Positions 43,092 to 50,527 of a stretch of 64,000 nt of DNA are shown here, one piece after another (positions within the stretch are counted from its first letter, which is position 1; each line of letters begins with the position of its first letter). This stretch comes from Actinomycetes bacterium (GTDB taxonomy: Bacteria; Actinomycetota; Actinomycetes; Mycobacteriales; Mycobacteriaceae). The notes beneath the pieces are model-generated. The model was given only the letters and a program-made list of their open reading frames with translations. It did not search any database and was not told where the DNA came from. The position numbers were made by a program, and so were the translations under genes. Location of the stretch: contig JAEXZY010000099.1 in the NCBI GenBank assembly GCA_023404955.1, positions 89,099 to 153,098 of the forward strand. Reading direction: 5' to 3'.

Positions 43092-44441
43092 CGGGCACCC
43101 CTCAAGGGTCGAAAGCACACGAATATGTCCGTCCCACAGCGTGTTCTGCTGCTTCTCCACTCGATCCAGCACCGCCAAGTCGGCGTCTTGTGGGAACGGA
43201 ACCCACTCCGTGTCTATCAACCGCCCATCCTCCGAGCGGACGGTGTAGAGCAACCGATCCGATCCGACCTCAAGTAGCAGTTGCGGGCGCAGCACTCCGG
43301 TGATGATGTAAAGATCGGGGGAGCGGCCGAGCTCGTCGCGGACAAGATCGGCGACGCAGCGGCGCTCGTCCTGTTCCTGAACCGCTCGGATCACCGGGCC
43401 TGCGAATCCGAGTTTCCGGGTCTGTGAATCGACGTGGCCCACGAAGCACGCCTCCGCGAGAAGTGCGACCATCGCCCACAGCAGGACCACCTCATCCACG
43501 TACCGGCACAGCAGCCAGTACAGCCCGACGAGGGCGGGGATTAGGTAGGCGGCGTCGTGCGGGAGCCGAATGAACAGCAGTCCCCACACGGCGATGGTGG
43601 TGAACGCGAACGTATCCATGTGCGGCGCATTCACTTTCGGGGCTTCACGGAACTTGATCAGGGCATACACGGACATTACGGCGACCCCCAGGAATCCGCC
43701 GATGCCGAACATGCCGATGCTGCCCTGATACGCGACTCGCAGCCATCGGTCCGAGCCGGCGTCAAGAATGGCGAGAAGCCCACTGCCGGTGGAGATGATG
43801 GCCGGGGCGAAGAACGCGAGCGCGATCACCGCCGAGAAGATCAGCGGCAGGACAATCGACTTCCACTGCGTTCGGAGACGGTGCACGTCGAACCCGATGC
43901 ACAGCACCACCAGGGGTAGCGCGGCCACCGCGTAGGTGGGGCGCGATGCTATCGCCAGCCCGAGGAACACCGCAGCCCACCACCGATTCCTGGTGACGCA
44001 CAGTGCAGCGGCCAGGAAGAACGACAGCCCCCACATGAAGTCCATCGCGCTGATCGACGCGACGAACACCTGCGGGGTGAACGCCAGCGCCGCACCACCC
44101 ACCACGGCCTTGCCCGTTCCGAGGGGCTGCAACAGCGCGAACGTCAGGGCAGCGGCGACACCGCACAGCACCGCGGACAGCATGCCAATCCAGAAACTGG
44201 ACCCCAGCCCGGCCCACAGCATCACCGCGTCGACGTACTCGGGCAGCGGATAGCCAGGCGGGCGGGACGGAACGTATCGGCCCGTGTCCAGAAGGTGTTG
44301 GGCGGCGATGATGGCCCGCCACGAGTCGGGGTCTTCCCCGTAGCCGTGGCCGAGGAACGGTAGCCGAGTCGCCACCACCACCGCGCCAATTGCTACGGGC
44401 CATATCTGGGTGCGCTGTTTGACGTGCACGTCACTGACCAT
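43083..44441 (-). CDS. GT-C membrane glycosyltransferase, probable lysogenic conversion gene
   Basis: 452 residues, about 10-11 hydrophobic segments. The first external loop has the acidic GYGEDPDSWR motif (about residues 32-41) expected of GT-C enzymes that use polyprenyl-phosphate sugars. The last about 110 residues form a soluble domain (QEQDERRCVADLVRDELGR). Strong GGGGGGAAAC site precedes the ATG. It is the only reverse gene inside the late operon, has its own upstream region, and many GATC sites. Likely expressed from the prophage to modify an envelope glycolipid or polysaccharide. Confidence 0.88.
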   Translation of the reverse strand: MVSDVHVKQRTQIWPVAIGAVVVATRLPFLGHGYGEDPDSWRAIIAAQHLLDTGRYVPSRPPGYPLPEYVDAVMLWAGLGSSFWIGMLSAVLCGVAAALTFALLQPLGTGKAVVGGAALAFTPQVFVASISAMDFMWGLSFFLAAALCVTRNRWWAAVFLGLAIASRPTYAVAALPLVVLCIGFDVHRLRTQWKSIVLPLIFSAVIALAFFAPAIISTGSGLLAILDAGSDRWLRVAYQGSIGMFGIGGFLGVAVMSVYALIKFREAPKVNAPHMDTFAFTTIAVWGLLFIRLPHDAAYLIPALVGLYWLLCRYVDEVVLLWAMVALLAEACFVGHVDSQTRKLGFAGPVIRAVQEQDERRCVADLVRDELGRSPDLYIITGVLRPQLLLEVGSDRLLYTVRSEDGRLIDTEWVPFPQDADLAVLDRVEKQQNTLWDGHIRVLSTLEGCPLQ

Positions 44442-44637
44442 TTGTTTCCCCCCGGTACGGAAGTTTACGACAAGGGGTTCTGTTGCTGTCTCGTCTTGAC
44501 CGGTTTTGCACTGATTCCCCCCGGTTCCATAAACCCCGTCACGGTGACTGTCTTCTGTGCGGTGACCCAGCCCTGGAGCACCCGACTATCCGTCATCGGG
44601 TGCGGGCGTTCGTCCACCTGACTGTTGGGAGATTCCG
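44442..44637 (-). promoter_or_regulatory. Divergent intergenic region with repeated ACCGGGGGGAA boxes
   Basis: 196 bp between the reverse glycosyltransferase and lysA. On the reverse strand two similar boxes occur, each a TAAAC or TTTAT followed by ACCGGGGGGAA (about 44444-44470 and 44514-44538). The proximal one includes the glycosyltransferase ribosome binding site. A hairpin GCACCCGA/TCGGGTGC lies at about 44578-44603, upstream of lysA. I could not settle a -35/-10 pair. Confidence 0.4.
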
Positions 44638-45897
44638 TTGAGCAAGGACGACTACGCCCGCGCGGTCATCGCGGAGGGGAAACGGCGCGGCATCACCCCT
44701 CGAGGCATCGTCATCGCCCTCGCCACTTGTCTGGTCGAGTCCAGCATGTTGATGTACGCGAACGCGAAGGTCCCCGAGTCCTTGCAGTTGCCGCATGATG
44801 CGGTCGGGTCGGACGGCCTCTCCGTCGGCCTGTTTCAGCAGCAGGTCCGTAAAGGCAACAACGGGCAGTGGTGGTGGGGCGACGCCAAAACGTGCATGGA
44901 CCCCACCCTGTCGGCGGGCCTGTTCTACGACCGCCTCGCACGCCTGGACTACAACGGCCCGAACCCTGCCGGCTCGTACGCCCAAGCCGTCCAGCAGTCC
45001 GCCTACCCAGACCGGTATCAGCAGCGGATGGGTGACGCGCAAGCCATCTACGACCGACTCTCAGGAGCTTCTGTGCCCGATAACCCGAATGGGCGTCCCC
45101 CGTACAACGCGATTGAGAACTGGACGAAGAACCAATCCAGCCGCGGTGGTGTCGCTATCGACTGTGTGTTCATCCACACCAATGAGCCCGCCAACACCCC
45201 CAGCATGAACTATGTCAACGACGGCGCCCTGAACCTGTCGAACTTCATCAAGTCCACCGAGGGCGGGCCGAACCCCGTCTCGTATCACACGGTGGCGAGC
45301 CAGAACCTCAAAGACAAGGGTGTCACCGTCGTCTACTGCGCGGACACCGACAACAAGTCGTGGTCGGTGGGCGACTCCAACCCGCGGTCCCTGAACTACT
45401 GCTTCGGCGGCAGCTTCTCCGGATGGACAACCGAGCAGTGGATGCAGCAGTCCGGCGCCATCGACGCCATCGCCTGGGAGATTGTCTCCGACTGCATCAA
45501 GTACGGGATGACCGCCAAAGACAAGCGCCCCCCGGTGGATTGGTCCACCAACTACGCGCACAACCCGCCCGTCATCTCCGACCACCGCTACTGCACAGTG
45601 AAGCTGCGGGACGGCAACAACCACACCGACGTCGACAACGGTCGGGGCACATTCCCGTGGAAATACTTCGAGGGGAAGCTGAACGAGTACGCCGACATCC
45701 AGCTCGGCATCACCGCCACACCCAAGCCAGACCCGAAGCCTGCGGCTCAGCCTGTCCGAGTCGGGCCGGCCGACGACCAGCTCACGATGCGGTTCAACTG
45801 CCTCGGTGGACAGACCGTCGTCGAAGCCCTGGCCGAGGTCCGCGACAAGGTGTGTGGCACCAGCGACCGCGGCAAGACCGGCGTGGTGATGCGCTGA
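44638..45897 (+). CDS. lysA: Endolysin LysA (transglycosylase-like plus amidase)
   Basis: 419 residues, TTG start with GGGAG site. Residues about 1-150 form a lysozyme/transglycosylase-type domain (LATCLVESSMLMYANA, DGLSVGLFQQQ). Residues about 170-345 match Amidase_2 (IDCVFIHTNEP, PVSYHTVASQNL, VYCADTDNKSW, ISDHRY). The C-terminal 70 residues are a Pro/Lys linker plus short wall-binding part. Cuts peptidoglycan at lysis. Confidence 0.9.
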   Translation: MSKDDYARAVIAEGKRRGITPRGIVIALATCLVESSMLMYANAKVPESLQLPHDAVGSDGLSVGLFQQQVRKGNNGQWWWGDAKTCMDPTLSAGLFYDRLARLDYNGPNPAGSYAQAVQQSAYPDRYQQRMGDAQAIYDRLSGASVPDNPNGRPPYNAIENWTKNQSSRGGVAIDCVFIHTNEPANTPSMNYVNDGALNLSNFIKSTEGGPNPVSYHTVASQNLKDKGVTVVYCADTDNKSWSVGDSNPRSLNYCFGGSFSGWTTEQWMQQSGAIDAIAWEIVSDCIKYGMTAKDKRPPVDWSTNYAHNPPVISDHRYCTVKLRDGNNHTDVDNGRGTFPWKYFEGKLNEYADIQLGITATPKPDPKPAAQPVRVGPADDQLTMRFNCLGGQTVVEALAEVRDKVCGTSDRGKTGVVMR

Positions 45898-47096
45898 TGG
45901 CCGTCGATGCTTCCGGGAAGCGTGTCGGATACGGGCTGGGGGAGTCAGACCCCGACGTTCCCCGCAGCGACCCGAACTGGCACGCCATCTCACTGGCCCG
46001 GGAGAAGCTGTCCACGAAATACCAGTGGGCCAAGGACCGCGGAGCCACCCCCGGCACCGTTCTGGACGAGCTGACACTAGCCATTGTGGCGGAGTTCCAG
46101 GGGCGGGCCGGTATCCCGCAGCCCGTGGACGCTGAAGGGCGTCCTGCCCTGGACTACCGGACCCGTGTCCGTCTCGGCTCCTACCCGCCCCCGCCGCCCC
46201 CTAGGCACGCCCTGTTGACGTTCTCCGGGACGTGGGCGGCACCGGGGACGGGGTACTGCTCGTGGGTGGCGCAAGCCTGCCCCGGTGTTGAGGAGATACC
46301 CGTACAGGGGCCGTGGAGCTTCGGCCCATTGGGCGGTCAACCGGATGCCCCGTCGTATCGGGAATCGGTTGATATCGCGGTGGAGTGGGCTGTCGGATGG
46401 ATTCTCGACCACCCCAAACGAACCATCCTCCTGGGTGGATATTCGCAGGGCGGTGAAGCAGCATCCCGGGTGCGGCAAGAGTTCGAGCCCGGCGGACGGT
46501 TGGAGCACCTGAAGCACAACTTCGTCGCCGGCTTCACCTTCGGCAACCCCTGTAGGGAAATGGGGCACACCTTCTACAAAGGGAAAGACCCCGGCGGACG
46601 CGGAATCTCATCGTTCAACCTGTCCGGCATGGGCAACGAGTGGGCCGACATGGCGCGCCCCGGAGACCTCTACACCACCCGCCCCGACACCCCTTCCGGG
46701 CAGGTGGAAGAAGAGGTGTACAGCATCGCCATCGAACTCGGTTTGGGTGACCCGATGGGATTCATGCAAGCGTTCATTCAGGGCGCAATACGCATCATTC
46801 AGCAGATGGGCGGCCTGACAGGCATTTTCGGTCAGCTCAACATCGCCATGCTCCCCGCCCTGTTGGTGGCTTCGCTGGCGCAGCTGTTGGGTAAACCGGA
46901 AACCGCCACCACACCCGGTTTGCAGGCCGGCATCAACGCCGCCATCACGGGCTTGAAGTTCATCATGGCCAGCCCCCCCACCGCCGCGCACATCACCTAC
47001 GAGCTGCCCATCCCGGATATGCCGTGGATGAGTTACGTCGACCTTGCACGCCAACACGTCAACGACTGGGCGGCACGGGTTCCCGTCGCCGCCTAA
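45897..47096 (+). CDS. lysB: Lysin B, mycolylarabinogalactan esterase
   Basis: 399 residues, TGATG-coupled to lysA. N-terminal peptidoglycan-binding-like helices (TVLDELTLAIVAEFQGRAGI), a proline linker, then an alpha/beta hydrolase with GGYSQGG near residue 181-187 (Ser nucleophile). The Asp and His are probably in RPGDLYTT and ITYELP-region. LysB releases the mycolic acid outer layer and is a marker for phages of mycolate-containing hosts. Confidence 0.93.
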   Translation: MAVDASGKRVGYGLGESDPDVPRSDPNWHAISLAREKLSTKYQWAKDRGATPGTVLDELTLAIVAEFQGRAGIPQPVDAEGRPALDYRTRVRLGSYPPPPPPRHALLTFSGTWAAPGTGYCSWVAQACPGVEEIPVQGPWSFGPLGGQPDAPSYRESVDIAVEWAVGWILDHPKRTILLGGYSQGGEAASRVRQEFEPGGRLEHLKHNFVAGFTFGNPCREMGHTFYKGKDPGGRGISSFNLSGMGNEWADMARPGDLYTTRPDTPSGQVEEEVYSIAIELGLGDPMGFMQAFIQGAIRIIQQMGGLTGIFGQLNIAMLPALLVASLAQLLGKPETATTPGLQAGINAAITGLKFIMASPPTAAHITYELPIPDMPWMSYVDLARQHVNDWAARVPVAA

Positions 47097-47173
47097 TGCG
47101 TCGCAAGTCTGTTCCTGAAGTGACCCGAGACCTGGGTGTCGCTTCTGTTCAACCCCTAGAGAAAGAACCCGTC

Positions 47174-47401
47174 ATGAAACTACCCAATGCTGCTACCCGC
47201 CAATGGCTCTACGGAATCGTCGTCGCCGCCCTGCCCCTGCTGGTCGTGCTGAAGCTCATCAACCCCGGTGATGTTCCTCTGTGGCTGTCCCTCGCCGGCG
47301 CAGTGTTGGGAACGGGGGCTGCCGGTACCGCATTCGTGGCCCTGTCGCAGCAGCGCAAAACCGGTGAGGTCGACCCCGGAAAGACAGACACACCGGAGTG
47401 A
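47174..47401 (+). CDS. Holin
   Basis: 75 residues, ATG with AGAGAAAGA site; an in-frame ATG at 47096 would add 26 polar residues. Two hydrophobic segments (WLYGIVVAALPLLVVLKLI and WLSLAGAVLGTGAAGTAFVA) and a charged tail. Size, topology and position after lysB support a holin. Confidence 0.78.
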   Translation: MKLPNAATRQWLYGIVVAALPLLVVLKLINPGDVPLWLSLAGAVLGTGAAGTAFVALSQQRKTGEVDPGKTDTPE

Positions 47402-47799
47402 TTCGGGAATCCAAACTGTTCCACCTCCTCACGGGGGTGTTGGCGATTTGGTCGTGGATGTTCGCCACCGACATGGCGGGCAGAGCCGACCAAATCACCT
47501 CCCGACAGTGGCAATACCTGATGAGCGTTCCCGGACATCAATGGTCCTGGACGGCGGTGTTCTTCATGGCCGCGGTCATCACCACCATCGGGTTGCTCGC
47601 CGAGCACCACAAATACGTGATACGCGCCTTCGGGTTGGGGTTGATGTCATTGGGGGCGCTGGGCATCGGCGTCTTCTACATCGTCGCCCCACTCATCGAC
47701 AGAGGGCTAACCACCCTCGGGTATCACCCCTGGTTCATCACCGGCTCTCTCATGTTGTTCGCGGCAGTGGCTAACTGGAAGCCACTGCGATGGTATTGA
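47398..47799 (+). CDS. Four-segment membrane protein of the lysis cassette
   Basis: 133 residues, GTGA start. Hydrophobic stretches near residues 9-26, 51-67, 75-98 and 112-126. Such a protein commonly follows the holin in mycobacteriophages and may be a second holin or regulator. Function unproven. Confidence 0.8.
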   Translation: MIRESKLFHLLTGVLAIWSWMFATDMAGRADQITSRQWQYLMSVPGHQWSWTAVFFMAAVITTIGLLAEHHKYVIRAFGLGLMSLGALGIGVFYIVAPLIDRGLTTLGYHPWFITGSLMLFAAVANWKPLRWY

Positions 47800-48275
47800 T
47801 ACGTATCCGCAACGGGTTCGACCGGTTCCTGTCCGCCCTGGACTCCGAAGGGGTGGGCATATTCCAAGCCATCGTCTACATCCATTTAGCCGTGGGCGGA
47901 ATGTATTGCGCGTTCGTCGCCGGTGGTGTCCCCCAATCGGTGGGGGAAGCCCTCGGCCCCCGCGTGGAAGCGGTGTGGCTGTGGCTGTGCATCGGGGTCC
48001 TCATCTGCCTGGCGGGGAAACTCCTGTCGATGAAACCGGACCGGCGCCCGTACTGGGTGCACACCACCGGCATCTGGATGCAGTTGGCGGGGGATTTGTT
48101 CGCCGCTGGCGCGTTCTTCTCCTACGTACTGGCCACCATGCAAACGAGCACGTGGGGCAAGTCTCTGGTGGCGGTGTGGGTGTTCGCCGGCCTCGCGGAT
48201 TGTGCTGCACTACTTGTCCTCAGGGATGTGCGCCGGATAGGTCAGGCGGAACGCACGGTGAGGAGACGCCGGTGA
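47790..48275 (+). CDS. Membrane protein of the lysis cassette
   Basis: 161 residues, overlapping the previous gene by 10 bp. Three to four hydrophobic segments (AIVYIHLAVGGMYCAFVA, AVWLWLCIGVLICLAG, LAGDLFAAGAFFSYVLA, LVAVWVFAGLADCAALLV) and a basic tail. Function unproven. Confidence 0.8.
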   Translation: MVLIRIRNGFDRFLSALDSEGVGIFQAIVYIHLAVGGMYCAFVAGGVPQSVGEALGPRVEAVWLWLCIGVLICLAGKLLSMKPDRRPYWVHTTGIWMQLAGDLFAAGAFFSYVLATMQTSTWGKSLVAVWVFAGLADCAALLVLRDVRRIGQAERTVRRRR

Positions 48276-48625
48276 ATCCCGCTGTCGCGACTGTTATCTC
48301 CGCCTGTGTGGGTGGCCTCGTCGTCCTGATAGGTGCGGTGATTAACGCCGCCATCGGTAGGGGTGGGCGCAGGGCGGACATCGCCGACAAGATAACGGAA
48401 TCGTCGGATCGCATCATGACCCGCATGGACCGCGAGATCGCCAAGGTTGAGGCGAAGTGCGATAAGTGTGAAACCAGATTGGCTGCAACCCAGCGTTCAT
48501 TGGAGGACATGGAAGTTGAGTTCCGCCGCACGAAAAGTGCCTTGCGCGCGCTGATTCGAGTCCTGGATGAGAACGACCCGGCGCAAATTCAGCTCGCCGT
48601 TGATGCCGCTCGAGAACTCACGTAA
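48272..48625 (+). CDS. Single-TM coiled-coil protein
   Basis: 117 residues, GTGA start. N-terminal TM (VATVISACVGGLVVLIGAVI), then a long coiled coil (SDRIMTRMDREIAKVEAK, LAATQRSLEDMEVEFRRTK). Has the plan of spanin-like or holin-regulating proteins. Carries two GATC sites, near the edge of the following imported HNH segment. Confidence 0.78.
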   Translation: MNPAVATVISACVGGLVVLIGAVINAAIGRGGRRADIADKITESSDRIMTRMDREIAKVEAKCDKCETRLAATQRSLEDMEVEFRRTKSALRALIRVLDENDPAQIQLAVDAARELT

Positions 48626-48629
48626 GCGA

Positions 48630-48703
48630 TAGAATAGAAGCGATGTAAAGGCCCCGGCGACAGCGCCAACTGCCCCGGGGAATGGCCGACTGAATAGGAG
48701 TCG
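48630..48703 (+). ncRNA. Structured leader of HNH gene, copy 3
   Basis: TAGAAT at 48630-48635, then GATGTAAAGG and hairpin CCCCGG 48652-48657 / CCGGGG 48675-48680 with an inner CAG 48661-48663 / CTG 48670-48672. Second hairpin CGACT 48687-48691 / AGTCG 48699-48703 holds the TAGGAG ribosome binding site of the ATG at 48706. Paired bases differ from copy 2 in the second stem (GACCT/AGGTC there), which is compensating change. Confidence 0.55.
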
Positions 48704-48705
48704 AC

Positions 48706-49455
48706 ATGAGTGAGTCTATGCCGTGCCGGGTTGCTGATTGCGCAGCCCCGGCGCGTGGCCAGCACGGCCTGTGCAACAAGCACCGCTTGAGACTGCAGCG
48801 GCACGGGCGTCTAGATAAGCCCACCCCCAACTATGCATTGCCTTGCGTCGTTGACGGGTGCACCCAGCTCCGAATGGCCGGGGAGCTATGCGCCAAACAT
48901 CGCAGTCGGATGCGCAAGTACAAGTCTGTTGAAGCGGTCGCGTTCCACGTCGAGAAGCACGGCATGTACACACACCCGCTCTACAGGACGTGGGTCAACA
49001 TGCGGCGCCGCTGCGAGGACCCCACCAACGAGTATTGGGAACGGTACGGAGGGCGTGGCATTCGGGTGTGTGATCAATGGCGCACCAGTTTCTCCACGTT
49101 CGTGTCTGATGTCGGCGAGCGGCCTGATGGCTGCACGCTTGACCGCATTGACGGTGACGGCCATTACGAGCCCGGGAACGTCCGGTGGGCTTCGGCGTCT
49201 ATGCAACAGAAGAACAAGGGTCGTCGGGTCGATAACACCAGCGGCCACCCTGGTGTCTCTTGGGACAGGCGTCGCTCACGCTGGTGGGCATACTTCGGCA
49301 CCGGAAGGGGTCGGATGCTCGGATCATTTGAGGAGTTGAACGATGCAATCGCAGCCCGTCATCGCGCAGTCCTCCATGATCCGGCGGTGCACTGCTGCCA
49401 GTTGCTCGAGGCGATGCGGGCGGACTTCGAACTGAATGGCCGATCCTCAGCTTGA
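48706..49455 (+). CDS. HNH-AP2-type homing endonuclease with two zinc fingers
   Basis: 249 residues. Two N-terminal fingers (CRVADCAAPARGQHGLCNKH; CVVDGCTQLRMAGELCAKH), a nuclease region (NMRRRCEDPTNEYWERYGG, CTLDRIDGDGHYEPGNVRWA) and an AP2-like C-terminal domain (SGHPGVSWDRRRSRWWAYFG). It has several GATC sites and its own leader, consistent with recent import between the lysis cassette and the terminator. Confidence 0.88.
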   Translation: MSESMPCRVADCAAPARGQHGLCNKHRLRLQRHGRLDKPTPNYALPCVVDGCTQLRMAGELCAKHRSRMRKYKSVEAVAFHVEKHGMYTHPLYRTWVNMRRRCEDPTNEYWERYGGRGIRVCDQWRTSFSTFVSDVGERPDGCTLDRIDGDGHYEPGNVRWASASMQQKNKGRRVDNTSGHPGVSWDRRRSRWWAYFGTGRGRMLGSFEELNDAIAARHRAVLHDPAVHCCQLLEAMRADFELNGRSSA

Positions 49456-49550
49456 TTGTGCCCGCTGGTTGCTTGCCCTGTTCGTTGCTCTCGGTTCCGA
49501 CAGCGGTACTGCTATACGCAGCAACAAGACCAAACTGAAAAGACAAATCG

Positions 49551-49865
49551 ATGAAAGTGGCACCGGCAGGCGAGCGCACGTACAAGTTCTGGTGTCCAGG
49601 CTGCGACAGCGCCCACGTCGTCAACGATTCCTGGACGGTCAACATCAACACGGCGACTATCAGCCCCTCCGTCCTGGTCCACAGCCACAAGACTCTCATC
49701 GACAGCACTCTTGAGGGCGATGCACTGATCGCCCCGGAGAACATCACCGAGACGCCGCAGTGCCACAGCTTCGTCACCGACGGTTGTATCCAATTCCTGG
49801 GCGACTGCACGCATTCCCTCGCTGGACAGACTGTGGAACTTCCCGAGTGGGAAGAGGCCGCGTAG
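49551..49865 (+). CDS. DUF6527 protein
   Basis: 104 residues. YKFWCPGCDSAHVVNDSW, TISPSVLV, then CHSFVTDGCIQFLGDCTHSL, AGQTVELPEW, the conserved DUF6527 pattern with Cys and His of a probable metal site. Older annotations call it ammonia monooxygenase, which is not supported. An extended -10 (TGCTATAC) lies near 49511-49518. Role unknown; imported-type GATC content. Confidence 0.82.
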   Translation: MKVAPAGERTYKFWCPGCDSAHVVNDSWTVNINTATISPSVLVHSHKTLIDSTLEGDALIAPENITETPQCHSFVTDGCIQFLGDCTHSLAGQTVELPEWEEAA

Positions 49866-49982
49866 TAGACTGACCACTGGCTGTTGGTAGGGCGTGCAGG
49901 CCTACCCCACTGCATCTGGGAATCCACAGCCATCAAAACTGTCACTGGTCCTGGACCTGTGTCCCCGCACTCGGTGACTTCT
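49866..49982 (+). ncRNA. Candidate structured RNA upstream of terminator
   Basis: No ORF. A closed multi-stem can be drawn: GGCTGT 49879-49884 with ACAGCC 49926-49931, enclosing GGTAGG 49886-49891 / CCTACC 49901-49906, then GTCAC/GTGAC around 49939-49978. It ends in the very strong terminator beginning at 49983. Could be a small RNA or only the 3' UTR of the DUF6527 transcript. Confidence 0.35.
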
Positions 49983-50029
49983 GCCGCCCCCGCAAGAGCT
50001 TCGGGCTCTCAGCGGGGGCGGCCTTCTTT
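49983..50029 (+). terminator. Strong rho-independent terminator
   Basis: GCCGCCCCCGC (49983-49993) pairs with GCGGGGGCGGC (50012-50022); an inner AGAGC-TTCGG-GCTCT extends the stem; CTTCTTTG follows. Ends the late/lysis transcript before the integrase region. Confidence 0.88.
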
Positions 50030-50041
50030 GCGTTTATGGGC

Positions 50042-50085
50042 ATGAACGGTACCGGCCGGGATAGCGTGCCGACGTTCGCGTTCAT
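50042..50085 (+). promoter_or_regulatory. Inverted repeat between terminator and next gene
   Basis: ATGAACG (50042-50048) and CGTTCAT (50079-50085), 7 of 7 matching, 30-bp spacer. It sits in the 130-bp gap after the terminator, where a promoter for the next gene would be. Operator role is only a guess. Confidence 0.3.
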
Positions 50086-50156
50086 AACGGCTTCAAACCC
50101 GGTCTGCCTGTGTGTGTCTTTCAGTGTTGCTGGCTGACGCGGGAGACAATAGTGAG

Positions 50157-50450
50157 GTGCGAATCACCGTTCGGCTACGCCAAGGCGACCTTGGCTGGCT
50201 CGGGCTCGCCGCAGGTGTTCTCGTCTATGAGATAGCTGCAGACGACGGTGAATTACTCAGTGAAGCTGTGGATCGCTACCTCACCCACCGGCCGTTACTG
50301 ACTACAACCATCATCGTGCTGACCGCCGCGCACTTGGCAAATTTCCTGCCTGAACGGTTCGACCCATTCACTGCGGGGTTCACCGTTGTGCGCGCCACCA
50401 GACCCAGGCCGCGAGCGCCACAAGCGCCACCGCCCCAACGGGCACGATAA
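50157..50450 (+). CDS. Small membrane-associated protein (DUF7427-like)
   Basis: About 97 residues from GTG 50157; a GTG at 50112 is possible. WLGLAAGVLVYEIAADDGEL, LSEAVDRYLTHRPLLT and LTAAHLANFLPERFDP match, from memory, the mycobacteriophage DUF7427 family with two weak membrane segments. Its last 71 bp overlap a reverse small gene. Confidence 0.62.
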   Translation: MRITVRLRQGDLGWLGLAAGVLVYEIAADDGELLSEAVDRYLTHRPLLTTTIIVLTAAHLANFLPERFDPFTAGFTVVRATRPRPRAPQAPPPQRAR

Positions 50451-50475
50451 TCTCGCGCTCTTTCTTCTCAGCCAT
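50380..50475 (-). CDS. 31-aa single-pass membrane microprotein
   Basis: Too short for usual ORF calling. Reverse ATG at 50475 with AAGGGGGAC site 4 nt upstream. Product: charged N-terminus (MAEKKEREI), one TM (VPVGAVALVALAAWVWW), RAQR end. Small phage membrane proteins of this shape occur near integrases. It overlaps antisense to the end of the DUF7427-like gene. Confidence 0.55.
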   Translation of the reverse strand: MAEKKEREIIVPVGAVALVALAAWVWWRAQR

Positions 50476-50492
50476 CACGTCCCCCTTCATTG

Positions 50493-50527
50493 CCCCGCTC
50501 GAGCACACCGCTCAGCGGGGCTCTGTT
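50493..50527 (+). terminator. Hairpin with T-rich tail on the + strand
   Basis: CCCCGCT 50493-50499 with AGCGGGG 50514-50520, then CTCTGTTTT. Would stop + strand transcription after the DUF7427-like gene before it meets the integrase operon. On the reverse strand it has no T-run. Confidence 0.5.

Noticed and set aside
45061..46077. 338-codon reverse ORF
   Set aside because: Antisense to lysA and the start of lysB.
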